Of a DNA stretch of 64,000 nt, positions 10,515-20,137 are shown piece after piece; the stretch's first letter is position 1; each line of letters begins with the position of its first letter. Source of the DNA: Fictibacillus phosphorivorans (GTDB lineage: Bacteria > Bacillota > Bacilli > Bacillales > Fictibacillaceae); assembly GCF_001619875.1 (NCBI RefSeq), contig NZ_LRFC01000038.1, forward strand, positions 62,001 to 126,000. Direction: 5' to 3'. The position numbers were made by a program, and so were the translations under genes. The notes beneath the pieces were generated by a model, which did not search any database, was not told the DNA's origin, and saw only the letters and a list, made by a program, of their open reading frames with translations.

Positions 10515-11390
10515 CTATTCTTCCAGCAGCATATGTATAAACTCCTGTGTTGCGAACGTAACATATTTGCCTTTCTTTTTGATGATTGCTAATTGATAGG
10601 GAAGAGTTGGATTAACAATTGGAATCGCTTTTATCGAATCGGAATCTACTTTCTCTGAAATAGATTGTGGAAAGATAGAAACCCCTAAACCTTCACCGAT
10701 CATACCGCTGATAAAATCCCACTGTGAGCTTTCGTATGAAATTTTCGGGTGAAATCCTGCCTTTAAACACTCATGAATCACCCTGTCATGCAGTGTAAAT
10801 CCTTCTTTAAACAGAATAAAAAGTTCTTCACTCAACTCCTTCATCTCAACTGTTTTTCGGTTTGCGTAAGGGTGAGAAGAGTGAACAAATAACAATAGCT
10901 GTTCTTCTATAAAACTCACGACTTCGAACTCTTCTTGGTCTGCAGGTAAGACGACAATGGCAAGATCCAATAGGCCATCATGAACTTCTTGCTGAATTTC
11001 GTTCGCCCCGTGTTCGACCATCTGAATTTTAATGTCGGGGTAGCGTGTTTTGAATTTCTTAATGAGTTTTGGGAAAAATAAGAAACCGATAAGAGGTGGT
11101 ATTCCTATTTTGATTTTGCCTTTTTTCAAATGCATCAAGTCGTACAAATTCGCGGAGAGATTGTCGAGAGAATCGAGTATCATTCTACTTTGTTCGAAGA
11201 CGATCTCACCCGCTTCAGTAAGCTCGATTTTTCTGGAAGATCGGTCGATCAGCTCCATTTCAAGTTCATCTTCTAAACTTTTAACCATTTTACTGAGAGC
11301 GGGCTGAGAGAGGTGCAAAACTCCTGAAGCTTTTGTAAAACTTTTATACTTTGCAACTGCGTGAAAATAAGTGAGCTGGCGAATATCCAT
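10515..11390 (-). CDS. LysR-family transcriptional regulator
   Basis: 291 residues, the usual LysR length. The N-terminal winged helix (MDIRQLTYFHAVAKYKSF, SQPALSKMVKSLE) is followed by a periplasmic-binding-like effector domain from about residue 90. GGGAG precedes the ATG at a suitable distance. It is divergent from the GntP permease / hydroxybutyrate dehydrogenase pair, and LysR proteins typically activate the divergent operon. The effector is therefore probably 3-hydroxybutyrate or a related hydroxy acid; this is inference from position. Confidence 0.9.
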   Translation of the reverse strand: MDIRQLTYFHAVAKYKSFTKASGVLHLSQPALSKMVKSLEDELEMELIDRSSRKIELTEAGEIVFEQSRMILDSLDNLSANLYDLMHLKKGKIKIGIPPLIGFLFFPKLIKKFKTRYPDIKIQMVEHGANEIQQEVHDGLLDLAIVVLPADQEEFEVVSFIEEQLLLFVHSSHPYANRKTVEMKELSEELFILFKEGFTLHDRVIHECLKAGFHPKISYESSQWDFISGMIGEGLGVSIFPQSISEKVDSDSIKAIPIVNPTLPYQLAIIKKKGKYVTFATQEFIHMLLEE

Positions 11391-11558
11391 ATTTATTAAC
11401 TCCCAATCTATAACTTTTTCTCATACTAGTAATAGTTATAATTCATTTTACTTATTTATAGCACAAGAGTAAAATGTCCTTCGTGCAAAGAAACCATTTT
11501 TAAAGAAGTGCCAAATGATGAAAGCGCACTCTTTTATATACAAAAAGGAGGAAAGATT

Positions 11559-12845
11559 TTGATTAGTATTATTATAGGTCTAGCTCTATTGATGTTTTTT
11601 GCTTACCTCGGCTGGTCGATCATTTGGGTTGCGCCAATCGTAGCTGGAATTGTTGCGCTAATGAGCGGTTTAGACCTTATGGACGCCTATACAAATACGT
11701 ATATGACTGGCTTTGTGGATTTCGCAAAAGCTTGGTTTCCAATCTTCTTATTAGGAGCAGTACTCGGAAAGCTGATGGAAGATACCGGAGCAGCAAAATC
11801 GGTTGCTATTCAGTTTACAAAGTTTATAGGGGAAAAACGTGCCATACTCGGCGTACTAGTAGCATCAGCTGTACTGACATATGGTGGAGTGAGTCTCTTC
11901 GTTGTTGTATTCGCAATCTATCCGATTGCTCTAGCTTTATTTAAAAAAGCGGATATCTCGAGAAGGCTGATCGCACCGACAATTGTTCTTGGTGCTTTCA
12001 CGTTTACGATGACGGCCGTACCAGGAACGCCTCAGATCCAAAATTTAATCCCGATGAACACGTTTAAAACAACACCGATGGCGGGTACCATTATCGGTAT
12101 TGTTGCAACGCTTATTATGGCTGTAGGCGGATACTTCTGGCTGAAGTTTAGAGAAAAACGATTAACAGCAGCTGGAGAGAAATATACAGAGCCGGATCGA
12201 TCAAAAGAAAATGAAGATGAAGAAGAGGGTAACCTCCCAAACTGGATTCTTTCATTAGTACCTTTACTAGTCGTTGTCATTTTACTTAATTTCTTAAAAG
12301 TAGCTCCTATTCCATCCCTATTAGCTGGAATTTTAGCCATTCTACTTATTAATGTGAAGCAATACAAGACGTTCATTCCATCTATGAACGAAGGAGCGAA
12401 AGGCTCTGTTATGGCAATCATCAACACGAGTGCAGCTGTTGGTTTTGGTGCTGTCGTAACAAGTGTGCCTGACTTTGACAACATTACGGATATGCTTTTA
12501 GGCATCTCGAGCAATCCGCTTGTATCCGAATCACTAGTGGTTCAGCTTCTGGCAATGATCACAGGTTCTGCATCAGGCGGGATGGGAATTGCCTTACAAG
12601 CGCTTGGCAATACGTATTATGAATTATCACAGTCAACAGGCATGAGTCCAGAAGCGTTCCACAGAATGGCATCCATTGCATCTGGTGCATCCATCCTTCC
12701 GCATAACGGCGCATTGCTGACTCTTCTTGCGGTAACACAATTAACGCACAAGGAAACCTATAAAGATGTGTTTGTTGTAGCTTTAATCATACCTACAATA
12801 GCTGTAATTGTCGGAATCATCATGGCAAGTATGGGTATTATATAA
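11559..12845 (+). CDS. GntP-family hydroxy-acid/H+ symporter
   Basis: Polytopic membrane transporter of about 12 helices, 428 residues from the chosen TTG start. The start at 11559 is preceded by AAAGGAGG and begins directly with the first membrane helix; the ORF is open 17 codons further upstream without support. Family markers include MEDTGAAKSVA and the conserved glycine-rich half-helices (ITGSASGGMGIALQALG). The next gene is a 3-hydroxybutyrate dehydrogenase, as in the Bacillus subtilis yxjC-yxjF region. The likely substrate is therefore 3-hydroxybutyrate rather than gluconate. Confidence 0.85.
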   Translation: MISIIIGLALLMFFAYLGWSIIWVAPIVAGIVALMSGLDLMDAYTNTYMTGFVDFAKAWFPIFLLGAVLGKLMEDTGAAKSVAIQFTKFIGEKRAILGVLVASAVLTYGGVSLFVVVFAIYPIALALFKKADISRRLIAPTIVLGAFTFTMTAVPGTPQIQNLIPMNTFKTTPMAGTIIGIVATLIMAVGGYFWLKFREKRLTAAGEKYTEPDRSKENEDEEEGNLPNWILSLVPLLVVVILLNFLKVAPIPSLLAGILAILLINVKQYKTFIPSMNEGAKGSVMAIINTSAAVGFGAVVTSVPDFDNITDMLLGISSNPLVSESLVVQLLAMITGSASGGMGIALQALGNTYYELSQSTGMSPEAFHRMASIASGASILPHNGALLTLLAVTQLTHKETYKDVFVVALIIPTIAVIVGIIMASMGII

Positions 12846-12866
12846 AAAATTTTAGGAGTGAGTCGT

Positions 12867-13643
12867 ATGGTAGAAAATAAAGTAGTTGTTATTACAGGAT
12901 CTGCAAGCGGTATTGGCTTTGAAATCGGAAAAGTGTTTGCTGAAAACGGAAGCAAAGTGGTCTTAACAGATCTTAATGCTGAAGGAGTGAAGAAGGCTGC
13001 GGAAGAACTTAAGAATCTTGGGCATGAAGCGATCGGCCTTAAAGCTGATGTTACAAGTGAAGAAGATATTAAGAACATGATCGAAACAGCACACAAAGAG
13101 TATGGGCGAGTAGATGTTTTAATTAACAATGCAGGTCTTCAGCATGTATCACCCATCGAAGAGTTCCCTACAGATAAATTTGAACTGATGATTAAGATCA
13201 TGCTGACGGCACCATTCATCGCAACAAAGCACGTGATGCCGATCATGAAGAAACAAGGCTTTGGACGCATCATCAACATTTCATCGATTAATGGTTTGAT
13301 TGGATTTGCTGGAAAAGCGGCTTACAACAGTGCAAAACATGGTGTAATTGGCCTTACAAAAGTTGCAGCACTAGAATCAGCAGCTGAAGGCGTAACGGTT
13401 AACGCCCTATGCCCAGGTTATGTGGATACACCACTTGTTCGCGGTCAATTAGAAGATTTAGCAAAAACAAGAAATGTATCCTTAGATAAAGTTCTTGAAG
13501 AAGTTATCTATCCGCTAGTACCGCAAAAACGTCTTATGGATGTAAGCGAGATTGCAGACTATGCCATGTTTTTATCAAGCGATAAAGCGAAGAGCGTAAC
13601 AGGACAAGCCATCGTCATTGATGGCGGTTATACAGCTCAATAA
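12867..13643 (+). CDS. 3-hydroxybutyrate dehydrogenase (short-chain dehydrogenase)
   Basis: Classical SDR of 258 residues that would oxidise 3-hydroxybutyrate to acetoacetate with NAD+. The cofactor motif TGSASGIGFEIG, the NNAG motif, the catalytic Ser in INISSINGLIG and the YNSAKHG tetrad (Tyr/Lys) are intact. The C-terminal PLVPQKRLMDVSEIA and the ending resemble the YxjF/BdhA family. ATG 12867 follows AGGAGTG, so the three upstream codons are dropped. It is cotranscribed with the GntP permease (21-bp gap) and followed by a strong terminator. Confidence 0.88.
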   Translation: MVENKVVVITGSASGIGFEIGKVFAENGSKVVLTDLNAEGVKKAAEELKNLGHEAIGLKADVTSEEDIKNMIETAHKEYGRVDVLINNAGLQHVSPIEEFPTDKFELMIKIMLTAPFIATKHVMPIMKKQGFGRIINISSINGLIGFAGKAAYNSAKHGVIGLTKVAALESAAEGVTVNALCPGYVDTPLVRGQLEDLAKTRNVSLDKVLEEVIYPLVPQKRLMDVSEIADYAMFLSSDKAKSVTGQAIVIDGGYTAQ

Positions 13644-13650
13644 ACCTGGA

Positions 13651-13685
13651 AACCCCTCAGCACAGGAGTGCTGAGGGGTTTTTTA
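13651..13685 (+). terminator. Rho-independent terminator
   Basis: A perfect 13-bp stem, AACCCCTCAGCAC with GTGCTGAGGGGTT, has a four-base loop and a T-run. Confidence 0.95.
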
Positions 13686-13717
13686 CTCTTTCCTATATGA
13701 GAAATTCTCAATTCATA

Positions 13718-13748
13718 TAAAAAAGCTCCAGCCAAAAGGCAAGAGCTA
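13718..13748 (-). terminator. Terminator of the BceB-like permease gene
   Basis: On the minus strand, AGCTC-TT-GCC-TTTT-GGC-TG-GAGCT is followed by six T, a few bases beyond the permease stop codon. Confidence 0.8.
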
Positions 13749-13752
13749 AGCT

Positions 13753-15708
13753 TTATAAAGCCTCATTAATGACTTTCTTATAATAAAGAACAGATAACAA
13801 GCCAAATATCGAATAAAGGATCGTATAGACGACCATCACGATAATCATCGGCGTCCAAACTTCAGCACCAAATAAGAACCAGCCAGATTGTACGGCGAAA
13901 TAACTGTGAAGTAAGCCAATCATTAAAGGGATACCAAAATTAAATAGTTGCTTATACTGAGTTCCTTTTAAGAGATCTCCTTGTGTATATCCTAACTTCC
14001 TCAATATGGTATAGTTTGATTTTTCATTCTCACCTTCATCCATCTGTTTAAAATAGAGGATACAGCCAGATGTAATAAGGAAAGTAAGTCCTAAGAAACC
14101 TACGATAAACATCATGAGTCCCATGTTTTTCTTTTGATTGCTGCTGATTTCATATCGTGATTCATTGTAGAGTTTTTCGTGTGTTCCCGTGGATTTAAAA
14201 AGTTTATCCGCTTCCTCAAGCTTTTCGCGATCCTTAATTGCAACGCCAATATAGAGATTAGATTCCTTCTGAATTTTAGGATCTAAATCTTTTTTGATAC
14301 GTTTGAAAACCGTATCATCTACAATGGCAACAGGTACACCGCCTCCTGTAAAGTACCAGGAAACAGGGTGTTCTTGCTTCAGTCCTTCGTAAGTTTGGGA
14401 GATGACCTTCGTCTTTCCTTTCAACTGAATGGTCCCAGAATTTTTTAAAGGCATAAATTTCTGCAGAAGATCGTTATAACCAGTAAACACCGTTTCGTCT
14501 GGTGAAACATCTATCCAATCAACAGACTTATCACTAATTAGGGGAAGAGGCATCGCCTTTGGATCGATGACTAAATCTTCAAGACTTCGATCAACAAGTT
14601 GTCCGGCGTTCACGGTTGATTGAATGACCTCAATGGATGTTTCCGTGTAGGCTATCTCTTTTTCTTTTAAAGCTGCCTCAAAGCGATCTGCAGTTTCTCT
14701 TTGGATAATAGAAAAATCATGTGGTATACGATCCTGCGCTGTTTTTTCTGCTGAATAATAAGAGATATAGGCAAGACATAGCAAAGCAATGGATAGGGCG
14801 GATACCGTCGTAATAATGGTTAAGAGCAAGGCGTTAGATTTCATGCGAAACATAACAGATGCAAGTGACATCACTTCATTAATAGATAAATATCCGTCTT
14901 TTCGCTTTCTGATCACGTTAAAGATAAAGCTAACAGATCCTTTGTAAAAGAAATAAGTTCCTAGTATGACTGATGCAAGAATGACGATCATGGCACCGAA
15001 TAACTCAGGCATCGTTGTAAAATCCCCGCCAAATAGCTTAGAGGAAATGAAATAGCCCGTCATGATCAGAAGCAATCCGATAACACCGATAATGATTTCC
15101 AAAACAGAGATTTTTCTCATTTTGTTCTCCGTTGAAGAAATGACTCGGAACAAAGCGAGTATACTTTGTTTTTTTATAAAGATGTAATTCGTTAACATAA
15201 TAAATAGATAGATAGCAGAAAAAACAATAACCGTCTGAATAAGAGCGTGTGTTGAAAAACGTAGAGTTGCGATTGCTTCAACCCCAGTTGTCTTAAACAG
15301 TATTAAAATAATTAATTTCGAAAAAGAAAAGCCAGCAAAAATGCCGATTCCTAAGCTTCCGAAATAGAGTATGAGATTTTCAACAGTTAGCATACGGAAT
15401 ATTTCACTTTTGGTCATGCCGATCAACTGAAACAATCCGATTTCTTTACTTCGTCTTTTAATAAAAATGGTGTTGGCGTATAACAGAAAGATACTAACAA
15501 TAATGACAAGCAAGACAGAAGCAGCGCGTATGGATGCTTCTCCTTTCACAGAGCCTTCAACGGAATCCATGGAGGGATCATATTGCAGCGTAACAAATGC
15601 GAAATAAAGAGCTGAACTAAAGATTAAGGCAAAAACGTATAGGTAATAGTTTTTCAAGTTTTTCTTACTATTTCGGAGAATAAGCTGATTAATGTTCATG
15701 GTGGACAC
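13753..15708 (-). CDS. BceB-type ABC transporter permease
   Basis: 651-residue membrane protein with ten predicted helices and one large extracellular domain (about residues 310-520) between helices 7 and 8. This is the hallmark of Bce-type peptide-antibiotic detoxification permeases (FtsX/MacB superfamily). It overlaps the ATPase gene by 20 bp and ends the module. In characterised systems the permease and kinase form a sensory complex at the membrane that detects bacitracin-like, lantibiotic or other cell-wall-active peptides. The actual ligand here is unknown. Confidence 0.9.
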   Translation of the reverse strand: MSTMNINQLILRNSKKNLKNYYLYVFALIFSSALYFAFVTLQYDPSMDSVEGSVKGEASIRAASVLLVIIVSIFLLYANTIFIKRRSKEIGLFQLIGMTKSEIFRMLTVENLILYFGSLGIGIFAGFSFSKLIILILFKTTGVEAIATLRFSTHALIQTVIVFSAIYLFIMLTNYIFIKKQSILALFRVISSTENKMRKISVLEIIIGVIGLLLIMTGYFISSKLFGGDFTTMPELFGAMIVILASVILGTYFFYKGSVSFIFNVIRKRKDGYLSINEVMSLASVMFRMKSNALLLTIITTVSALSIALLCLAYISYYSAEKTAQDRIPHDFSIIQRETADRFEAALKEKEIAYTETSIEVIQSTVNAGQLVDRSLEDLVIDPKAMPLPLISDKSVDWIDVSPDETVFTGYNDLLQKFMPLKNSGTIQLKGKTKVISQTYEGLKQEHPVSWYFTGGGVPVAIVDDTVFKRIKKDLDPKIQKESNLYIGVAIKDREKLEEADKLFKSTGTHEKLYNESRYEISSNQKKNMGLMMFIVGFLGLTFLITSGCILYFKQMDEGENEKSNYTILRKLGYTQGDLLKGTQYKQLFNFGIPLMIGLLHSYFAVQSGWFLFGAEVWTPMIIVMVVYTILYSIFGLLSVLYYKKVINEAL

Positions 15709-16456
15709 CGCCTAAAACACCTTGCGTTTTCATGATGTCTTTAAAGAAGTTCTGTCGATCTTGGTCGCCTTTCATCAATTGCGTGTAGATCTGTCCATCT
15801 TTAATGAACACCACACGGCTGCAATAGCTTGCGGCAACCGGATCATGTGTCACCATTAATATGGTGGCCATACGATTTTCATTGAGAGCACTCAGTTTAT
15901 TTAATAAATCAGATGCAGATTTTGAATCAAGAGCACCTGTTGGTTCATCTGCAAAGATGATACTCGGCTCATGTATAAATGCTCGAGCAGCGGAAGTACG
16001 CTGCTTTTGACCACCTGAAATTTCATTTGGATATTTGTCCTTAATGTCATGAATGCCTAACTCATCCGCTACCATTTCGAATTTTTGTTCGGCTGTTTTC
16101 TTTGGTGTCTTTGAAATGGATAAAGGCAATAAAATATTTTCTTTCACCGTTAACGTGTCTAATAAGTTATAGTCTTGAAAGATAAACCCGAGATGGTTCT
16201 TGCGAAATTCAGCAAGCTGTTTTTCTTTCATAGCTGTCATTTCTACAGAATTAATATGAATGGTGCCTTCGCTTACCCGGTCGATCGAGGAAAGGACATT
16301 TAGCAATGTTGTTTTCCCAGACCCGGAAGCCCCCATAATACTTACAAATTCCCCTTTTTCAACGTTTAAGTCAATCCCTTTTAGGACGTGCTGTTTATTA
16401 TTTTTAGTACCGTAACTTTTATGAAGTTTAACTGCGTTCAAAATACTCATTTCCAT
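15689..16456 (-). CDS. BceA-type ABC transporter ATP-binding protein
   Basis: 255 residues. Walker [10 protein letters not shown], the signature [14 protein letters not shown], Walker [16 protein letters not shown] and the H-loop THD are all present. It belongs to the LolD/MacB-like ATPases that pair with BceB permeases. GAGAGGGG precedes the ATG. A hairpin and a likely separate promoter (TATACT on the minus strand) lie between it and the upstream kinase gene, so bceAB-like expression can exceed that of the regulators, as is typical when the response regulator activates the transporter. Confidence 0.93.
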   Translation of the reverse strand: MEMSILNAVKLHKSYGTKNNKQHVLKGIDLNVEKGEFVSIMGASGSGKTTLLNVLSSIDRVSEGTIHINSVEMTAMKEKQLAEFRKNHLGFIFQDYNLLDTLTVKENILLPLSISKTPKKTAEQKFEMVADELGIHDIKDKYPNEISGGQKQRTSAARAFIHEPSIIFADEPTGALDSKSASDLLNKLSALNENRMATILMVTHDPVAASYCSRVVFIKDGQIYTQLMKGDQDRQNFFKDIMKTQGVLGGVHHEH

Positions 16457-16530
16457 AACCCCTCTCTGATAGTTTTAGTATAGAAAGAGTTCATCTGTTA
16501 TTCCTTCTATTGACCGAACAAAATACAAAA

Positions 16531-16554
16531 GCATGTGACACTTTTGTCACATGC
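16531..16554 (-). promoter_or_regulatory. Perfect 10-bp inverted repeat between kinase and transporter genes
   Basis: GCATGTGACA-CTTT-TGTCACATGC overlaps the kinase stop codon. On the minus strand it is followed by TTTTGTATTTTG, so it can act as an intrinsic terminator or attenuator for the regulator operon. Its GTGACA/TGTCAC halves also look like a response-regulator binding site upstream of the transporter genes. Which role applies cannot be decided by eye. Confidence 0.6.
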
Positions 16555-17551
16555 CCATAATCTGATGAAATTCATTCTTACTAGGGAAAACAAGGGTAAA
16601 GGTCGTTCCATCATGCAGCTTTGACGCTGCAGAGATTTTTATATGAAGAGAATTCGCTGCTTTCTGAGCTAAATACAACCCCATACCGGTTGACGCTTGA
16701 TCATGATGTTGAGAAGTTGAAGTGAACCCTTTATCAAAAATACGAGATAGATCACGCGCGTCAATTCCACGTCCAAAGTCCGTTATTTCAAGATAGGTGC
16801 GTTCATCTTGTTCATAACTTTTTATCCTGATATCGGAATCATCGCTATACTTTACGGCGTTGGTAAGGATCTGCCGGATGATAAACGCAAGCCACTTTGT
16901 ATCCGTTAAAACATGCGTAATCTGCAGATCAAGATCAAATCCTATTCCTTTTTGTATACACCACGACTGCAGTGTTTTTAGTTCGGAAAAAAGAAGAGTT
17001 TCTAAATCAGTGTTCTCCATATAAAGGTCATTTTTAATAAAAGGAATTCTCTTTTGATGAAGCTGCTGATCGAGCAGAAGGTGAATGCGCAGCCACTCAT
17101 AGGTTAAGTCAGCTTTTAATGATTTATCGTCTATCCGTTGAATCATTAAGTGTAATGCGGTTAAAGGTGTTTTTACTTCATGAATCCAAGATAACATCTC
17201 ATCTTTTTCTTGCTCAATCTCCGTTCTAATTTTTGAAGCGGCTTGGTTTAAATGTTGAGTTTGTTCTAAGATACTTTTCTCTACAATCGTTTCAAAAGGG
17301 GAGCGGGCAGTTGGAAGACAAGAAGGATCCATGTCATTTATACGTTCTTCTAGTTGTTTATAGTAAATCGTTTCTTTTTGATAACGTAAAAATAAGAACA
17401 AAAAGAAGAGAATTGAAAATAAAAAAACAAAATAACCCACAGCTGACAGGGAAATGGATGGGTCAACATAAGCGCCGAATAATAAAATCAGCTGTTGTAA
17501 AAGGAAGAACAAAATCCAGCTTCGCCTTTCTGTTATAAAGTGCTTAATCAT
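16547..17551 (-). CDS. BceS-type intramembrane-sensing histidine kinase
   Basis: 334 residues with two closely spaced N-terminal membrane helices and almost no extracellular loop, the layout of intramembrane-sensing kinases. The phospho-acceptor His is in SWIHEVKTPLTA, followed by an N-box (QILTNAVKYS), DFGRGID and GMGLYLAQ of the ATPase domain. The start overlaps the stop of the response regulator by four bases (ATGA). Such kinases depend on the partner BceAB transporter to sense antimicrobial peptides. Confidence 0.92.
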   Translation of the reverse strand: MIKHFITERRSWILFFLLQQLILLFGAYVDPSISLSAVGYFVFLFSILFFLFLFLRYQKETIYYKQLEERINDMDPSCLPTARSPFETIVEKSILEQTQHLNQAASKIRTEIEQEKDEMLSWIHEVKTPLTALHLMIQRIDDKSLKADLTYEWLRIHLLLDQQLHQKRIPFIKNDLYMENTDLETLLFSELKTLQSWCIQKGIGFDLDLQITHVLTDTKWLAFIIRQILTNAVKYSDDSDIRIKSYEQDERTYLEITDFGRGIDARDLSRIFDKGFTSTSQHHDQASTGMGLYLAQKAANSLHIKISAASKLHDGTTFTLVFPSKNEFHQIMGM

Positions 17552-18237
17552 ACGTTATTCTCTTCAATCGCCATATAGCCTTGGCCAACTTTGGTTTCAA
17601 TATATTGGCCTAACATGATCTCATCTAAACGTTTTCGGAGGCGATTTACGTTGACGGTCAGCGTGTTATCACTAATAAACCGCTTATCATCCCATAAGCT
17701 GTTTATAAGATTATCACGGCTAACGATTTTATTTTTTTGTTCGATCAGAAGCTTAAGAATAAACACTTCATTTTTTGTCAGTTCTACAGACCCTTTATCG
17801 TTTGCAACTAAATTCTTCTCATAGTCAATGGTTGCCCCGCACCATGATTTCAAGGACACGGCCTCGGTGTTGTAGTTATAAACACGACGTAAGATAGCAT
17901 GAATTTTAGCGATTAAAACGTCAAAATGAAAGGGCTTTTGAACAAAATCATCCGCTCCAAGCTGCATAGACATCACCATGTCACTTGGATGGTCACGAGA
18001 AGATAAAAAGATAATGGGAACATTAGAATGAGAGCGGATATTTCTGCACCAATGAAAACCATCAAATTTAGGAAGCTGGATATCAATGATGACTAAATCA
18101 GGTTTAATCGTAGTAAACTCTTGAATGACATGAGTAAAGTCAGTAATACCATACACCTCATAAGACCACTGAGCTAAACGTTCTTTTATCTCGTTAAATA
18201 GTGTTGAGTCATCTTCTATAAGCAGAATCTTAAACAT
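17548..18237 (-). CDS. BceR-type OmpR-family response regulator
   Basis: 229 residues. The receiver domain has the acidic pocket (IEDD) and phospho-acceptor Asp in LVIIDIQLPKFDG; the switch Lys is in VQKPFHFD. The C-terminal winged helix carries LTKNEVFILKLLIEQ and TVNVNRLRKRLDE. It is the first gene of the regulator-kinase unit and would activate the downstream transporter genes. The 16531-16554 palindrome is a candidate site. Confidence 0.92.
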   Translation of the reverse strand: MFKILLIEDDSTLFNEIKERLAQWSYEVYGITDFTHVIQEFTTIKPDLVIIDIQLPKFDGFHWCRNIRSHSNVPIIFLSSRDHPSDMVMSMQLGADDFVQKPFHFDVLIAKIHAILRRVYNYNTEAVSLKSWCGATIDYEKNLVANDKGSVELTKNEVFILKLLIEQKNKIVSRDNLINSLWDDKRFISDNTLTVNVNRLRKRLDEIMLGQYIETKVGQGYMAIEENNV

Positions 18238-18331
18238 ACTTTATCACCACATCATAAAAGTTGTATGGTTAGATTTTATAGCAAAACCTGGATATTTACT
18301 ACTAAGGCTGCAAGCTCACTTTGGATCATAT

Positions 18332-18362
18332 AAAAAGGATCCTTTACGAGAGGATCCTTTGA
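18332..18362 (-). terminator. Terminator of VOC gene
   Basis: AAAGGATCC pairs with GGATCCTTT around a nine-base loop, just beyond the stop of the minus-strand VOC gene and before the response-regulator start region. Confidence 0.8.
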
Positions 18363-18366
18363 GGAA

Positions 18367-18753
18367 CTATAAAACGTCAACTTCACTCATCAAACCGTGT
18401 GTATTTCCTTCAGAATCTTTAAAGAATACCATCCACGTTTCTGTATTTCCCATTTTTGCAACGATGTGCGGTGAATCGATGAATGTTACTTCTTTTTCCT
18501 GAAGCGTGCTGTAGGCTTGCTTGATGTCGGCCACGTTAAAATAAATAACAGAGCTAGAATGAGCAAATTCCTCTTTTTCAGGCAGGGTTAACATGATTCT
18601 AAGTCCGTTACAGTCAAAGAATGCCATCGTATCCGTCTGAAATAATAGATTCAACCCTAAGATCTCCTCATAAAAAGTAATCGACCTCTTTATGTTATGA
18701 ACCGGTACGGCAAGCTGTCCCACGTTTTGAATAACATTCGTTTGAATCGTCAT
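18367..18753 (-). CDS. VOC-family (glyoxalase/bleomycin-resistance fold) protein
   Basis: 128-residue protein with the paired beta-alpha-beta-beta-beta motif of the vicinal-oxygen-chelate superfamily. Markers are GQLAVPVHNIKRSITFYEEILGL at the start and FFKDSEGNTHGLM at the end. The latter supplies the usual metal-binding region. AAGGAGAG precedes the ATG. It is possibly cotranscribed with the upstream AraC regulator, 50 bp away in the same orientation. The substrate is unknown; family members include glyoxalases, dioxygenases and drug-binding proteins. Confidence 0.85.
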   Translation of the reverse strand: MTIQTNVIQNVGQLAVPVHNIKRSITFYEEILGLNLLFQTDTMAFFDCNGLRIMLTLPEKEEFAHSSSVIYFNVADIKQAYSTLQEKEVTFIDSPHIVAKMGNTETWMVFFKDSEGNTHGLMSEVDVL

Positions 18754-18803
18754 ACTGATCTCTCCTTTTCATTTTCTTCAATCATCATAAACAATCTTAA
18801 GAA

Positions 18804-19664
18804 TTAATTCTTATCCAATATCACCTTTTTTCGATATTGAAGGGGAGAGAGTCCAACATGCTGTTTGAACAGTTTGCTGAATGAAACAGGATTGTTCAGT
18901 CCGATTTCAAATGTAATATCGGTCATTGAGTAATCTGTATGCTTTAACAGAAGGATGGCTTTAGCGATTCTTCGTTCAGTGATGTCCTGAAAAGGTGTTT
19001 TCTTATAGATGGCTGAGTAATTTCTTAATAAATGATTAGGGGACAAACATGAAATGGCTGCAATCTCTTCTAATGTAAGCCGCTTATCATAAAAAGCTCT
19101 AATATATTCATGTGCAATGCTGACTCTCTTATAAATCTCTTCACGAGTAGACAAATGTACGGCGTCAAGCCGACCGACTTCTCGGAATGTCTTTGTTTGT
19201 TCCATGAGGAGAATTTCCATAATAAGATGAAACTGTTCATCTAACAAGTGTAAATCATTTGTATATTCACTGGCACTTTCTTTGAGATGATCGAGCACAT
19301 ACATTAAGCGATTGCTTGTTTCATAGGTTTTTTCAAAAAATGCAGCAGAAGGAATGTTGTTAAAAGGATCATCCAGCAGCTTGTTCGCTGAATGGGACAT
19401 GTTTCGTAAAACATCTCCTGCAAAATGCTCTTGGAAAAAAACACAGAAGGATTCGACCTCACTGCGTTCTTCGATAGAGATGGCATATGGACCTTCATTA
19501 AGGAGCAGATAACGTCCTTCTTCGACTGCAAAATACCCTTTATTCGTTTTGTAATGAGCCTTTCCATTTGAGAAGGTTTTAATAGAGAGAAGTCCGTTAC
19601 CCTCCCAATGGTATTGATTGCTACTTGCATGTAGTATGTAGTTTGATGTGCTTTTCTCAGCCAT
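18804..19664 (-). CDS. AraC-family transcriptional regulator
   Basis: 286 residues. A cupin-like ligand-binding N-terminal half precedes two C-terminal helix-turn-helix motifs (LTLEEIAAISCLSPNHLLRNY and YSMTDITFEIGLNNPVSFSKLFKQHVG). GAGGAG precedes the ATG. It sits immediately upstream of the VOC gene on the same strand and may regulate it. The effector is unknown. Confidence 0.9.
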   Translation of the reverse strand: MAEKSTSNYILHASSNQYHWEGNGLLSIKTFSNGKAHYKTNKGYFAVEEGRYLLLNEGPYAISIEERSEVESFCVFFQEHFAGDVLRNMSHSANKLLDDPFNNIPSAAFFEKTYETSNRLMYVLDHLKESASEYTNDLHLLDEQFHLIMEILLMEQTKTFREVGRLDAVHLSTREEIYKRVSIAHEYIRAFYDKRLTLEEIAAISCLSPNHLLRNYSAIYKKTPFQDITERRIAKAILLLKHTDYSMTDITFEIGLNNPVSFSKLFKQHVGLSPLQYRKKVILDKN

Positions 19665-19679
19665 TTTGCAGCTCTCCTC

Positions 19680-20094
19680 GGCAGAGTTTGTAATAGGTAA
19701 ATTATACCTTAAAGCGTGTTCCTTAGCGTATTATTCTTAACAATGTTCCACATGAAACATTAAAAAAAGAAGGTGATGATTTATTAATTTCTACAGAATG
19801 AATCAATCATACTTAACCACTGGCCATTTTTCTTTTCTAAGTGAACGCATCAGCACAGGACTTGCATGTAAGTTCGTCTGAGCAAGCTAATGCCATGCAT
19901 TGATTTAACGATCGTCACTTTTAAACATTTCTAGAAACCACAGACATGGGTCTTTGTAATTGGGAGCTCACGAACGGTAATTTCTCTAGACTGCTGACTT
20001 AACTGCATGTGTGTATCTGAATACGAAAATCGTAAATTTGGTACGTCAAATGGAAAGTACATCAACTTGCTGATTTGTTGAGATGGAGCTAAAC
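19680..20094. other. Gene-poor intergenic region
   Basis: About 415 bp without a supported gene. It contains the parS-like 16-mer at 19744-19759 and an unconvincing 43-codon minus-strand frame (19931-20062). No promoter, riboswitch or repeat array stands out. Confidence 0.6.
19744..19759. promoter_or_regulatory. parS-like ParB/Spo0J site 1
   Basis: TGTTCCACATGAAACA matches the Bacillus parS consensus TGTTNCACGTGAAACA at every defined position but one (central G to A). The identical 16-mer occurs in the opposite orientation at 44636-44651. Confidence 0.6.
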
Positions 20095-20137
20095 AAAGAA
20101 AAAACACCTGAAAGCTTGCCGAGCTTAAAGGTGTTTC
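20095..20137 (-). terminator. Terminator overlapping the end of the DUF817 gene
   Basis: AAACACCT (20102-20109) pairs with AGGTGTTT (20129-20136). On the minus strand the stem is followed by a T-run. The stop codon lies inside the loop side of the hairpin. Confidence 0.75.

Noticed and set aside
10331-10540. 70-codon ORF across array A
   Set aside because: The frame is open only because the repeat step is a multiple of three; no ribosome site, and it runs into the antisense of the LysR gene.
19931-20062. 43-codon minus-strand frame (MYFPFDVPNLRFSYSDTHMQ...)
   Set aside because: Composition looks somewhat protein-like, but there is no ribosome site and it lies beyond the DUF817 terminator. 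At most a gene remnant.
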